Source: an uncultured Lewinella sp.
GTDB taxonomy: Bacteria; Bacteroidota; Bacteroidia; Chitinophagales; Saprospiraceae
Assembly: GCA_937873655.1 (NCBI GenBank)
Contig: CALMYQ010000069.1
Span: 1-35,979 of the forward strand
Length of the DNA stretch: 35,979 bases
Direction: 5' to 3'
The position numbers and the translations under genes are program-made. The notes beneath the pieces were generated by a model. That model saw only the letters and a program-made list of their open reading frames with translations. It ran no database searches and was not told the origin of the DNA. This document shows, one piece after another, positions 8,496 through 15,981 of this stretch (position 1 is the first letter of the stretch; each line of letters opens with the position of its first letter).

Positions 8496-9080
8496 ATGAG
8501 ATTAGTCGTAAACATCGTCCTATTACTAATTATCGTACTGCTTGGCTGGGTACTCATCCAAAGCATACGCGAACCTATTGCTTTTCAGGCCGAAAGGACC
8601 AAGCGGGAAGATGCTGTAATTGAACGTTTAAGGCAAATCCGCACCACCCAGGAAATGTTCCGGTCCATCAAAGGCGGTTTCGCGCCTTCTTTCGACTCCC
8701 TGATCAAAGTGCTTTCAACCGAAAAATTCGCCACCATAAAGGTGATCGGCGACCCCGATGACCCCAACTTTACCGGTACTGTTCAGTTTGATACCATTTT
8801 CACGCCGGCGATCGACTCGATCAAGCGGCTGGGTATCAACCTCGATTCCCTTCGCTATGTGCCTTACGGCGAAAATCACGCCACTTTCGACATTCAGGCC
8901 GATACCATTACCTACCAGAGCACCAACGTGCCGGTTGTGGAAGTAGGCGTTCCGAGGGAAAAATTCATGGGGCCATACAAAGACAAGCGTTTCGCGCGTT
9001 ATGATCAGAAGTACGATCCCAAAAAGCCGATCAAATTCGGCAATATGGGCGCACCGAACTTGTCAGGCAACTGGGAATGA
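8496..9080 (+). CDS. Membrane-anchored hypothetical protein, first gene of the DUF3822-rsmD cluster
   Basis: A 194-aa protein with one N-terminal membrane helix (residues 4-22, VVNIVLLLIIVLLGWVLI). A short charged, probably coiled segment follows (AERTKREDAVIERLRQIR), then a soluble domain ending KPIKFGNMGAPNLSGNWE. It should sit at the inner membrane with most of its mass on one side. The stop overlaps the next start by ATGA (9077-9080), so translation is probably coupled to DUF3822. I do not recognise a characterised family. A possible -7 box TAATATTG lies at 8469-8476 but lacks a clear -33 element. Confidence 0.85.
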   Translation: MRLVVNIVLLLIIVLLGWVLIQSIREPIAFQAERTKREDAVIERLRQIRTTQEMFRSIKGGFAPSFDSLIKVLSTEKFATIKVIGDPDDPNFTGTVQFDTIFTPAIDSIKRLGINLDSLRYVPYGENHATFDIQADTITYQSTNVPVVEVGVPREKFMGPYKDKRFARYDQKYDPKKPIKFGNMGAPNLSGNWE

Positions 9081-9916
9081 TCAAATTTGACCTTGTAGAA
9101 GACCGATTTTCGGTAAATGATACCTTATCGTGCAAGCTGTCCATCCTGGTCGGGGTGGACAGCTTCGCGTATATGGTCACCGACGATCACAACCACATCA
9201 AGGTCATCCGCGAATACGATTTTGACAAAAGGCTCCATCGCCACCGCTGGCTGGATCAAACCCTGAACGCCGATAAATGGCTTCAGGCCGGTTATAGCCA
9301 TACCCGCATCGCCATCGACGATTCGAGAATGGCCCTGTCTCCCAAACGCTTGTTCCGGGAAGAAGAAAAATGGAGCTACCTGGCTCACCTCTCCTCCGCT
9401 GCCGCCGCTCCGGAGGTGGATGTCGAAGAAGTCGACGGATTCGGCGCCGTCCTGGTATACAGCGTATTGCCGGAGATCAAACAGCGCCTCGAACAAGCTT
9501 TCCCGGAGGCGGAATGGACCCATCTCAATGCCTGCCTGCTGAAAGCCCTCAACCAGCACGGACAAAACCAGCCCGGATTTCACCTTTGGGTGCTGGTGAA
9601 GGACAAGCAGTTGAAGATCATGGCCTTCGACAGGGGAGCTTTGCATTTTATCAACTCTTTCCCCTTTTATTCGGCTCATGATTTTCTGTATTATATCATG
9701 CTGGTTTGCCAACAGGTCGGCGTCAAACCCAAAGACACCCCGCTCTATCTGGCCGGCCGGCTCATGGCCGATTCGGAAATTTACCGGAGGCTGGAACGGT
9801 ATATGCCCAAGCTCCATTTCTGGGTACCCCCAACCTCGCTTGTGCTGGGAGATAAGGTGAAAGCGCTGCCGTCCTATTTTTTTGCCGACCTGCTCGCTAC
9901 CCGGCAATTCGGTTGA
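9077..9916 (+). CDS. DUF3822 family protein
   Basis: A 279-aa cytosolic protein with no signal or membrane segment. Its pattern (early LSCKLSILVGVDSFAYMV, central FHLWVLVKDKQLKIMAFD and FINSFPFYSAHDFLYYIM, late PLYLAGRL) matches DUF3822. That Bacteroidota-restricted family looks ASKHA-like and is commonly found just before rsmD. Function is not established. It overlaps the previous gene by 4 nt and ends 35 nt before the rsmD start. A role in ribosome maturation or envelope biogenesis would be guesswork from context. Confidence 0.85.
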   Translation: MIKFDLVEDRFSVNDTLSCKLSILVGVDSFAYMVTDDHNHIKVIREYDFDKRLHRHRWLDQTLNADKWLQAGYSHTRIAIDDSRMALSPKRLFREEEKWSYLAHLSSAAAAPEVDVEEVDGFGAVLVYSVLPEIKQRLEQAFPEAEWTHLNACLLKALNQHGQNQPGFHLWVLVKDKQLKIMAFDRGALHFINSFPFYSAHDFLYYIMLVCQQVGVKPKDTPLYLAGRLMADSEIYRRLERYMPKLHFWVPPTSLVLGDKVKALPSYFFADLLATRQFG

Positions 9917-9951
9917 CCGAATGCCCTGCAGGCCGTTCAACGCCCATTATT

Positions 9952-10497
9952 ATGAGGATAATCGGAGGAAAATTCAAAGGCAGGCGTTTTTATCCCCCGG
10001 CGGATAAATGGCCCACCCGCCCGACAACGGACTTCGCCAAGGAAGGATTATTCAACATCCTGAACAATACCTTTGATTTTGAGGAGATCAAGGTGCTGGA
10101 CCTGTTCGGCGGCACCGGCAACCACAGCTATGAGTTCATCTCCAGAGGATGTGAAGACGTAACCTATGTCGACAAATTCGGTTCCTGCGTTGATTTCGTC
10201 AAAAAAACGGCCGCCCAGTTAGGCCTGGCCGGTGAATTGAAAATCTTCCGTTCGGACGTCTTCAAATTCATCGCCGGTTGCCGCGATCAGTTTGACTATA
10301 TTTTTGCGGGACCGCCCTACGGCCTGCCCAACCTCGACCAGATCCCCGGACTGATCTTTGAACACAAACTCCTGAAGCCCGGCGGATGGCTCGTGCTGGA
10401 ACATAACCCGCACCACGATTTCAAAACCCATCCCCATTTTATTCAGGATCGGCACTACGGCAAGACCATCTTCAGCATTTTCGAACAGGAACTATAA
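9952..10497 (+). CDS. rsmD: 16S rRNA (guanine966-N2)-methyltransferase RsmD
   Basis: A 181-aa SAM-dependent methyltransferase expected to methylate G966 of 16S rRNA. Features: N-terminal MRIIGGKFKGRRFYPP, the RPTTDFAKEGLFNIL block, the SAM-binding motif DLFGGTG (50-56) and the motif IV region IFAGPPYGL (117-125). The residue normally Asp or Asn in the catalytic (D/N)PPY motif is Gly (G120) here. That is unexpected and could reduce or abolish activity, or be a lineage trait. The ATG at 9952 matches the family N-terminus; a TTG at 9913 overlapping the DUF3822 stop is less likely. Confidence 0.92.
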   Translation: MRIIGGKFKGRRFYPPADKWPTRPTTDFAKEGLFNILNNTFDFEEIKVLDLFGGTGNHSYEFISRGCEDVTYVDKFGSCVDFVKKTAAQLGLAGELKIFRSDVFKFIAGCRDQFDYIFAGPPYGLPNLDQIPGLIFEHKLLKPGGWLVLEHNPHHDFKTHPHFIQDRHYGKTIFSIFEQEL

Positions 10498-10518
10498 CCC
10501 TGTTTTTTTCGTTTTGTA

Positions 10519-11016
10519 ATGAAAGCTTTCATCAACATGAATTTCTTTACCCGGCTTTTGACCCACTGCGCTTCCTGCGCATCCCTTCCTGTCCTTTTTA
10601 TCCTGCTGACGGCAAACCCGCAGGAAGTTCGGGCCCAGGAAGCTTTTGTCGGGAAATGGAAAGGCGTGATCACCCAAAACGACGGCGGCTACCGGTCCCT
10701 GTACGATTTCGAAATGTATTTCCGACAGGTCGGCAGAAACCTGGAAGGCCGTTCCTACGTAAAAGTGGATGAGATCTACGCCGAAATGGAACTGACCGCT
10801 TTTGTGATGGACGATAAGACCATCCAGTTCACAGAAGTCAAAATCGTGGACAGCAAAAAAGTGGATAACCTGGAATGGTGCTTCAAGAGCGGCAAACTTA
10901 CCCTGGTCAAGGAATTGGGCCAGTTGAAACTGGTCGGCCCCTGGGAAGGTTTTTCCGCCTACGGCCCCTGCATTCCCGGCCGGATCATCCTGGTGAAGGA
11001 AATCCCCCGCGCCTGA
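10519..11016 (+). CDS. Small secreted protein of unknown function
   Basis: A 165-aa protein with a probable signal peptide (hydrophobic core LPVLFILL, likely cleavage near VRAQ, about residue 40). The mature part of ~125 residues is rich in alternating beta-strand patterns: GKWKGVITQNDGGY, LEGRSYVKV, AEMELTAFVMDDKTIQF, KLVGPWEG. This suggests a small beta-barrel or lipocalin-like fold. Its two Cys residues (in WCFKSG and GPCIPG) could form a disulfide. The ATG at 10537 is an alternative start. It lies 21 nt after rsmD and may be co-transcribed. No known family recognised. Confidence 0.75.
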   Translation: MKAFINMNFFTRLLTHCASCASLPVLFILLTANPQEVRAQEAFVGKWKGVITQNDGGYRSLYDFEMYFRQVGRNLEGRSYVKVDEIYAEMELTAFVMDDKTIQFTEVKIVDSKKVDNLEWCFKSGKLTLVKELGQLKLVGPWEGFSAYGPCIPGRIILVKEIPRA

Positions 11017-11078
11017 CCCTGCCAATTGGATTGATTTTTTATTGAGGAACCGAAGAACTGAGGAACTGAAGGCAAGAC

Positions 11079-11155
11079 CAATCCAACCAATCGAATCAAT
11101 CCAACCAATCGAATCAATCGAATCAATCCAACCAATCCAACCAATCGAATCAATT
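11079..11155. repeat. 9-mer tandem array (CAATCSAAY) upstream of argS
   Basis: Eight contiguous 9-bp units alternate CAATCCAAC and CAATCGAAT (11079-11150), followed by a partial CAATT. Just before it (11042-11070) are AGGAACTGA-type words like those in the hairpin at 22789-22857. The array lies about 60 nt after the stop of the small secreted protein and about 50 nt before argS. It may therefore be 3' or 5' non-coding sequence. Confidence 0.95.
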
Positions 11156-11174
11156 AAATAACAGAATAAGGTCT

Positions 11175-11182
11175 TATATTTG
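11175..11182 (+). promoter_or_regulatory. -7 promoter box of argS-glnS
   Basis: TATATTTG matches the Bacteroidota -7 consensus TAnnTTTG, 23 nt before the argS ATG. No TTTG stands at the usual -33 distance, because the 9-mer array occupies that position. Confidence 0.45.
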
Positions 11183-11205
11183 GCCGCCGAATCCATTTTG
11201 TCTGT

Positions 11206-13050
11206 ATGAAGGTTATTGACGTTATTCTCGATGGTGTAGTAAATGGAGTGAAATCCCTTTACGGCTTTGAAACCGAACCCGGACAGGTCACCTGGAACCT
11301 GACGCGCAAGGACTTCGAAGGCGATTATACCATTGTGGTTTTCCCATATACCAAGGTTGCCAGGAAAAAACCGGAAGACATCGGCCGGGAACTGGGCGAT
11401 TTCCTGCTCGGCGAAATCCCGGCAGTTGCGCGTTTTAATGTCGTGAACGGCTTCCTGAACCTCGTCATCAGCGACCGGTTCTGGGTGGATTTCATCCAGG
11501 AAGTCTACGCTGACGATCATTTCGGCAGACAACCGTCCAACGGTAAAAAGGTGTTGGTGGAATTTTGCTCGCCGAACACCAATAAGCCGCTTCACCTGGG
11601 CCATATCCGGAATATTTTGCTGGGATGGTCGTCCTACAAGATCCTGCAGGCCGCCGGCTACGAGGTGGTTCGCATCCAGATCATCAACGACCGGGGGATT
11701 GCCATTTGCAAGAGCATGCTGGCCTGGCAGAAGTATGCCGGCGGCGCTACACCCGGTTCGACCGGCAAAAAGGGCGATCACTTCGTCGGGGAATACTACG
11801 TGCTGTTCGAAAAACAATTCCAGGAGGAATACAAAGCCTGGCAGCAGTCCGAAAAAGGCATCGGCATCCTGGCGGATAAGAAAAAGCCGGAACAGACCGC
11901 CGAAGAATTCTTCAAAGCCTACAAAAACCAATATTTCAACGAATTCAGCGCCCTCGGCGCCCAGGCCAAAGACCTGCTGCGCCGCTGGGAAGCCGGCGAT
12001 CCGGATACGATTGCCCTGTGGAAGCAGATGAACGGTTGGGTCTATGAAGGCTTTGAACAGACCTACGCCGCATTGGGGGTCGCTTTCGATAAGCTGTACT
12101 ACGAATCCGAAACCTACCTCCTGGGCAAGGATATGGTGCAGAAAGGGTTGGATGCAAACGTGTTCTACCGCAAGGAAGACGGCTCCGTATGGGCTGACCT
12201 GGAGGATGCCGGACTGGACAAAAAGGCCATTCTGCGGAGCGACGGAACCTCCCTGTACGTCACTCAGGACCTGGGCACCGCTCACCAGCGCTATCTCGAC
12301 CACGGCGCCGATAAAATGATCTATGTGGTGGCCGATGAACAGAATTACCACTTCCAGGTCCTGTTCGAGTTGATCAAACGCCTGGGTGAGCCCTATGCCG
12401 GCGGCTTGTTCCACCTCTCCTACGGCATGGTGGACCTGACCACCGGCAAAATGAAATCAAGGGAAGGTACTGTGGTGGACGCCGACGACCTGATCGCAGA
12501 GGTGATCGCCGACGCCAGGGAGAGCTCCCGGGAAAGGGAACGGACAGCCAACCTCACGGCCGAAGAACAGGAAGATATCATCCGCAATATCGGATTGTCC
12601 GCCCTGAAGTTCTATATCACCAAGGTCCATCCCAAAAAACGGATGACCTTTGACCCCAAGGAATCGGTCGACCTGCAAGGGCAAACCGGTCCGTATATAC
12701 AGAACGCATTCGTCCGGATCAGGTCGGTTATCCGGAACGCGCCGGCTTTCCCGGCCGACGCCTGCAGGGAATATGCCGAACTGAACCCCGAGGAGAAGGA
12801 CCTGGTCAACGCCGTGTACAGTTTTCCGGGATTGATCCTGGAAGCGGCGGAGAACTATGATCCTTCCACCATCGCGAACTTTTGTTACAGCCTGGCCAAA
12901 TCGTTCCATAAATTTTACCACGACCATTCTATCCTGAATGCCGACACCGAAGCCGCCAAATCATTTCGTCTGGTGCTGAGCACCGTCGTCAGCAAGGTGT
13001 TGAAAACAGGGATGGACCTTTTGGGCATTGATATGCCGGAATACATGTAA
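11206..13050 (+). CDS. argS: Arginine--tRNA ligase
   Basis: A 614-aa class I aminoacyl-tRNA synthetase charging tRNA-Arg. It has the HIGH signature as HLGH (130-133, within SPNTNKPLHLGHIRNI), the relaxed KMSKS equivalent KMKSR (415-419, in TTGKMKSREGT), and the C-terminal helical anticodon-binding domain (DALR type). The N-terminal ~110 residues form the ArgRS-specific tRNA-recognition domain. Length is within the family range (550-600), slightly long owing to a charged insertion at about 195-260 (KKGDHFVGEYYVLFEKQF onward), common in Bacteroidota ArgRS. glnS follows after an 11-nt gap, so the two are likely co-transcribed. Confidence 0.98.
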   Translation: MKVIDVILDGVVNGVKSLYGFETEPGQVTWNLTRKDFEGDYTIVVFPYTKVARKKPEDIGRELGDFLLGEIPAVARFNVVNGFLNLVISDRFWVDFIQEVYADDHFGRQPSNGKKVLVEFCSPNTNKPLHLGHIRNILLGWSSYKILQAAGYEVVRIQIINDRGIAICKSMLAWQKYAGGATPGSTGKKGDHFVGEYYVLFEKQFQEEYKAWQQSEKGIGILADKKKPEQTAEEFFKAYKNQYFNEFSALGAQAKDLLRRWEAGDPDTIALWKQMNGWVYEGFEQTYAALGVAFDKLYYESETYLLGKDMVQKGLDANVFYRKEDGSVWADLEDAGLDKKAILRSDGTSLYVTQDLGTAHQRYLDHGADKMIYVVADEQNYHFQVLFELIKRLGEPYAGGLFHLSYGMVDLTTGKMKSREGTVVDADDLIAEVIADARESSRERERTANLTAEEQEDIIRNIGLSALKFYITKVHPKKRMTFDPKESVDLQGQTGPYIQNAFVRIRSVIRNAPAFPADACREYAELNPEEKDLVNAVYSFPGLILEAAENYDPSTIANFCYSLAKSFHKFYHDHSILNADTEAAKSFRLVLSTVVSKVLKTGMDLLGIDMPEYM

Positions 13051-13061
13051 ACCAGTCAATT

Positions 13062-14735
13062 ATGAGCGAAGAAAGCAAAGAATCCCTGAATTTTATCGAG
13101 GAATTCATCGAAGAGGACATCAGGAACGGAAAACACGCCGGCAGGGTACACACGCGCTTCCCGCCGGAACCCAACGGTTATCTCCACATCGGACACGCCA
13201 AGGCCATCGTGCTGAATTTTGAGATCGCCAAAAAATACGGCGGCCTGACCAACCTTCGCCTGGACGATACCAACCCCACCACGGAGAAGACCGACTATGT
13301 AGAAAACATCAAGAACGATATTCGCTGGCTGGGGTACCAATGGTACGATACGGAGTATTACGCTTCCGATTATTTCGGGCAGTTGTACGAATACGCCCTC
13401 CTGCTCATCCGCAAAGGCCTGGCCTACGTAGACGACTCCACGCCCGAGGAGATCGCCGCCATGAAGGGCAGCACCGACAAACCGGGGACCAACAGCCCGT
13501 ACCGGGAACGGAGCATCGAGGAGAACCTGCGCCTGTTCGAAGGCATGAAAAACAGCGAATTCCCGGACGGGTCAAGGGTCCTGCGGGCCAAAGTCGATAT
13601 GAGCCATCCGAACATGCATATGCGGGATCCCATCATGTACCGCATCAAGCATGAACACCACCACCGGACGGGCGACGACTGGTGCATTTACCCGATGTAC
13701 GACTTCGCCCACGGTCAGTCGGACTCGATCGAAGGGATCACCCACTCGCTTTGTTCGCTGGAGTTCATCCATCACCGGCCGTTGTACGACTGGTTTATCC
13801 AGAACCTGGAGATCTTCCCGTCCCGGCAGATCGAATTCGCCCGGATGAACGTCACCTACATGATCACGTCCAAGCGCAAATTGCTCAAACTGGTTGAGGA
13901 CAATTTCGTCACCGGTTGGGACGACCCCCGCATGCCGACTATTGCGGGTATGCGCCGCAGGGGCTTTCCGCCGGCCGCTATCCGGGAGTTCTGCAACCGG
14001 GCCGGCATTGCCAAACGGGACAACCTGATCGGCATCGAATTGCTGGAATTCTGCGTCCGGGAGGAGCTCAACCGGACAACGAACCGCGTGATGGCCGTCC
14101 TGGACCCTGTGAAACTCGTGATCACCAATTATCCGGAAGGGCAGGTAGAGTACCTCGAAACGGAAAATAACCCGGAAGATGAAAATGCGGGGATGCGCAG
14201 CCTGCCGTTCTCCCGGGAGCTGTACATCGAAAGGGATGATTTCATGGAAGATCCGCCCAAAAAATACTTCCGGTTGGCGCCGGGGCAGGATGTACGGTTA
14301 AAAAGCGCCTATATCCTGCACTGTGAAAAGGCGGTGAAAGACCCCGCTACCGGCGAAATCACCGCAATTCACTGTACCTATTACCCGGACAGCCGCAGCG
14401 GAGCCGATACATCGGGCGTCAAAGCGAAAGGCACCATCCACTGGGTTTCGGTAGCGCATGCCAAAAAAGCGGAGGTGCGCATGTACGACCGGCTGTTCAC
14501 CGATCCGGAACCGGCGAGCCATGAAGACAAGGATTTTCTGGAATTTTTCAATCCGGAATCCCTGAACGTGATCACAGCCTACGTAGAGCCGAGCCTGGCC
14601 GACGCACAGGGCGGCCAGCAGTTCCAATTTATCAGAAAAGGCTATTTCTGTGCAGACCCGGATACGTCGGCCGAAAAACCGGTTTTCAACCTGACGGTCG
14701 GCTTGAAGGATTCTTTTGCTAAAAAGCTGGGGTGA
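13062..14735 (+). CDS. glnS: Glutamine--tRNA ligase
   Basis: A 557-aa class I synthetase charging tRNA-Gln directly. PPEPNGYLHIGHAKAI carries the GlnRS-type HIGH motif (42-45), distinguishing it from GluRS. The KMSKS loop reads ITSKRK (268-273), where most GlnRS have VMSKRK; Thr269 replaces Met and the catalytic Lys and Arg are kept. WDDPRMPTIAGMRRRGF and the C-terminal beta-barrel anticodon domain (GQVEYLETENNPE to the end) are intact. Only 11 nt separate it from argS. Its TGA is followed within ten bases by GTAAGTC heptamers. Confidence 0.97.
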   Translation: MSEESKESLNFIEEFIEEDIRNGKHAGRVHTRFPPEPNGYLHIGHAKAIVLNFEIAKKYGGLTNLRLDDTNPTTEKTDYVENIKNDIRWLGYQWYDTEYYASDYFGQLYEYALLLIRKGLAYVDDSTPEEIAAMKGSTDKPGTNSPYRERSIEENLRLFEGMKNSEFPDGSRVLRAKVDMSHPNMHMRDPIMYRIKHEHHHRTGDDWCIYPMYDFAHGQSDSIEGITHSLCSLEFIHHRPLYDWFIQNLEIFPSRQIEFARMNVTYMITSKRKLLKLVEDNFVTGWDDPRMPTIAGMRRRGFPPAAIREFCNRAGIAKRDNLIGIELLEFCVREELNRTTNRVMAVLDPVKLVITNYPEGQVEYLETENNPEDENAGMRSLPFSRELYIERDDFMEDPPKKYFRLAPGQDVRLKSAYILHCEKAVKDPATGEITAIHCTYYPDSRSGADTSGVKAKGTIHWVSVAHAKKAEVRMYDRLFTDPEPASHEDKDFLEFFNPESLNVITAYVEPSLADAQGGQQFQFIRKGYFCADPDTSAEKPVFNLTVGLKDSFAKKLG

Positions 14736-14814
14736 CGATTATAGTCGTAAGTCAAAAGTGGTAAGTCGTAAGTCGGCTGCCGCTTTTGACTTACCACTTA
14801 CGACTTACGACTTA
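14736..14814. terminator. Heptamer-built inverted repeat between convergent glnS and SPOR genes
   Basis: The gap is built of GTAAGTC units on the left and their complement on the right (GACTTAC). Perfect stems are possible in alternative registers: GTAAGTCAAAAG pairs with CTTTTGACTTAC, or AGTGGTAAGTC with GACTTACCACT. Such a structure could act as a bidirectional transcription terminator, although no T-run follows. It is the same heptamer family as at 1-126, 14 kb away. Confidence 0.75.
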
Positions 14815-15450
14815 CTACTGATTTTCTTTCGGCACAACCGAAGTCAGGTCCACCCGCACGCCGTCCTGATAGGCGACTACCCAGGCGTCTTTCAGCCCGA
14901 TCTTCTTCATATGCTTCATCAGGTCCTTGGCCTGGCCGTAGTCGCGGAAGTAACCCACCATGACTTTCTGCATGCCGTCGGCGGCTTCAAAGGTGATGCT
15001 TTCGGACGTATCCAGGTTTTCGGGGATATAAGTCTTCTCGTAGGCGCCGATCTGGACCTTGAAGACGATGCCGTTCATGTCCTCGCCCATGTCGTTGCCT
15101 TTGGAGGCAAAGGTGTCATTTTCGTCGGACAGGCGCTGGATCTGGTTTTGCGCTTCCAGGAGCCGGTTATTGAGCTGGATATTGTCGGCTTCCAATTGGG
15201 AAACGCGGCTTTCCTGCTGGGCTTTCTCCGATTCCAGGAAATTCAGCTGCTGCTGGTAATCATCCGCCTGTTGCTTGTATTTTTCTACATCCAGGGTCAG
15301 ATCTTTCAGCGCTTCCGGATTTTTCTTGTAATCCTTCAGCTGTTTTTTCCAGTACTTCTTCTCTTCTTTCGTCAGTTTGGCATCCTGGGCTTGTACCTGG
15401 CCGCTGATCAGAAACAGGGCGGCCAACGATAAGATGGTAAGCATTCTCAT
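14815..15450 (-). CDS. Secreted coiled-coil protein with C-terminal SPOR domain
   Basis: A 211-aa protein. Residues 1-20 are a signal peptide (MRMLTILSLAALFLISGQVQAQ). Residues about 22-60 are highly charged (KLTKEEKKYWKKQLKDYKK), and about 60-120 form a coiled coil rich in Gln, Glu and Leu. The last ~75 residues (GIVFKVQIGAYEKTYIP to DGVRVDLTSVV) form a SPOR-like fold, a peptidoglycan-binding domain that often directs proteins to the division site. It is therefore probably periplasmic and attached to glycan strands. The ATG at 15450 places the signal peptide at the N-terminus; upstream ATGs would add a non-signal leader. Its TAG is followed at once by TAAGTCG repeats. Confidence 0.85.
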   Translation of the reverse strand: MRMLTILSLAALFLISGQVQAQDAKLTKEEKKYWKKQLKDYKKNPEALKDLTLDVEKYKQQADDYQQQLNFLESEKAQQESRVSQLEADNIQLNNRLLEAQNQIQRLSDENDTFASKGNDMGEDMNGIVFKVQIGAYEKTYIPENLDTSESITFEAADGMQKVMVGYFRDYGQAKDLMKHMKKIGLKDAWVVAYQDGVRVDLTSVVPKENQ

Positions 15451-15643
15451 GGTGAAAAAAGTTTTGTTTTGGTATGAAGATAGCATTTCCTCCTTAAGGG
15501 TGCTTAAGTTCCAGGGAAATGGAAGATTCGAGACTAATGTTGCGAAGCGTGGAATAGTACAGTTGCTGCTGATTACGTTTCTAACAAACGCAAATTTCAA
15601 CATTTTTCGTATTTGTTGCAATTTCTTTTGAAAAAATATGGAC

Positions 15644-15907
15644 TTACACCAAATCCAATGGGCCGTTGGTTTCCGTTTTGTCCGCCCATTTGTTCAATTT
15701 GGGTTGGATGAACCATACGCCGGTGAATTGAAACCAGATCAGGACAAATTCCCCGATGAAATCCCCGAAAACGACATTCCGCTGTAATTCAACCGACTTC
15801 AGGGTTTTTGCTGCAATATACATGCAATAGAAGATGCAAAAAATTGCGAACGCATGAACCATCATGAACGGAATAACGGCAAATACGATTTTGGCATCCG
15901 GGACCAT
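15644..15907 (-). CDS. Short, possibly 5'-truncated membrane protein (QPKxNK family)
   Basis: From ATG 15907 this encodes 87 aa with two membrane helices (IVFAVIPFMMVHAFAIFCIFYCMYIA and VFGDFIGEFVLIWFQFTGVWFI), ending FIQPKLNKWADK. The SVELQ...FGDFIGEF...WFIQPKLNK pattern resembles, from memory, the C-terminus of larger Bacteroidota membrane proteins that end in QPK(I/L)NK. The frame is open upstream to a GTG at 15949 that lies inside the GGGTGAG array; that start would give 101 aa. The repeat may have replaced the original 5' end, or the short form may be complete. No gene partner is evident. The stop TAA sits in a single GTAAGTC word. Confidence 0.5.
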   Translation of the reverse strand: MVPDAKIVFAVIPFMMVHAFAIFCIFYCMYIAAKTLKSVELQRNVVFGDFIGEFVLIWFQFTGVWFIQPKLNKWADKTETNGPLDLV

Positions 15908-15944
15908 GAAAAAAGCAAACCTGCCGCTGACGAAGAACAAGAAA

Positions 15945-15981
15945 CTCACCCTCTCACCCCCTCACTCTCTCATCCTCTCCC
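15945..15981. repeat. GGGTGAG-type heptamer array at the stop of the TIR-SDR gene
   Basis: On the minus strand it reads AGAGGATGAGAGAGTGAG then GGGGTGAGAGGGTGAG. The TGA stop of the TIR-TPR-SDR gene (15970-15972) lies in the first GATGAGA-like unit. The last unit supplies a potential GTG start for the membrane protein beyond. Confidence 0.8.

Noticed and set aside
10492..12414. A 640-codon open frame on the minus strand
   Set aside because: It lies antisense to the end of rsmD, the small secreted gene and argS. It translates through the 9-mer array into a low-complexity run and has no family pattern, whereas argS is unmistakable.
15486..15495. A textbook AAGGAGG followed by ATG upstream of the SPOR gene (minus strand)
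   Set aside because: The spacing between AAGGAGG and the ATG is only 2 nt, Bacteroidota rarely use Shine-Dalgarno pairing, and the ATG at 15450 gives a better signal peptide.
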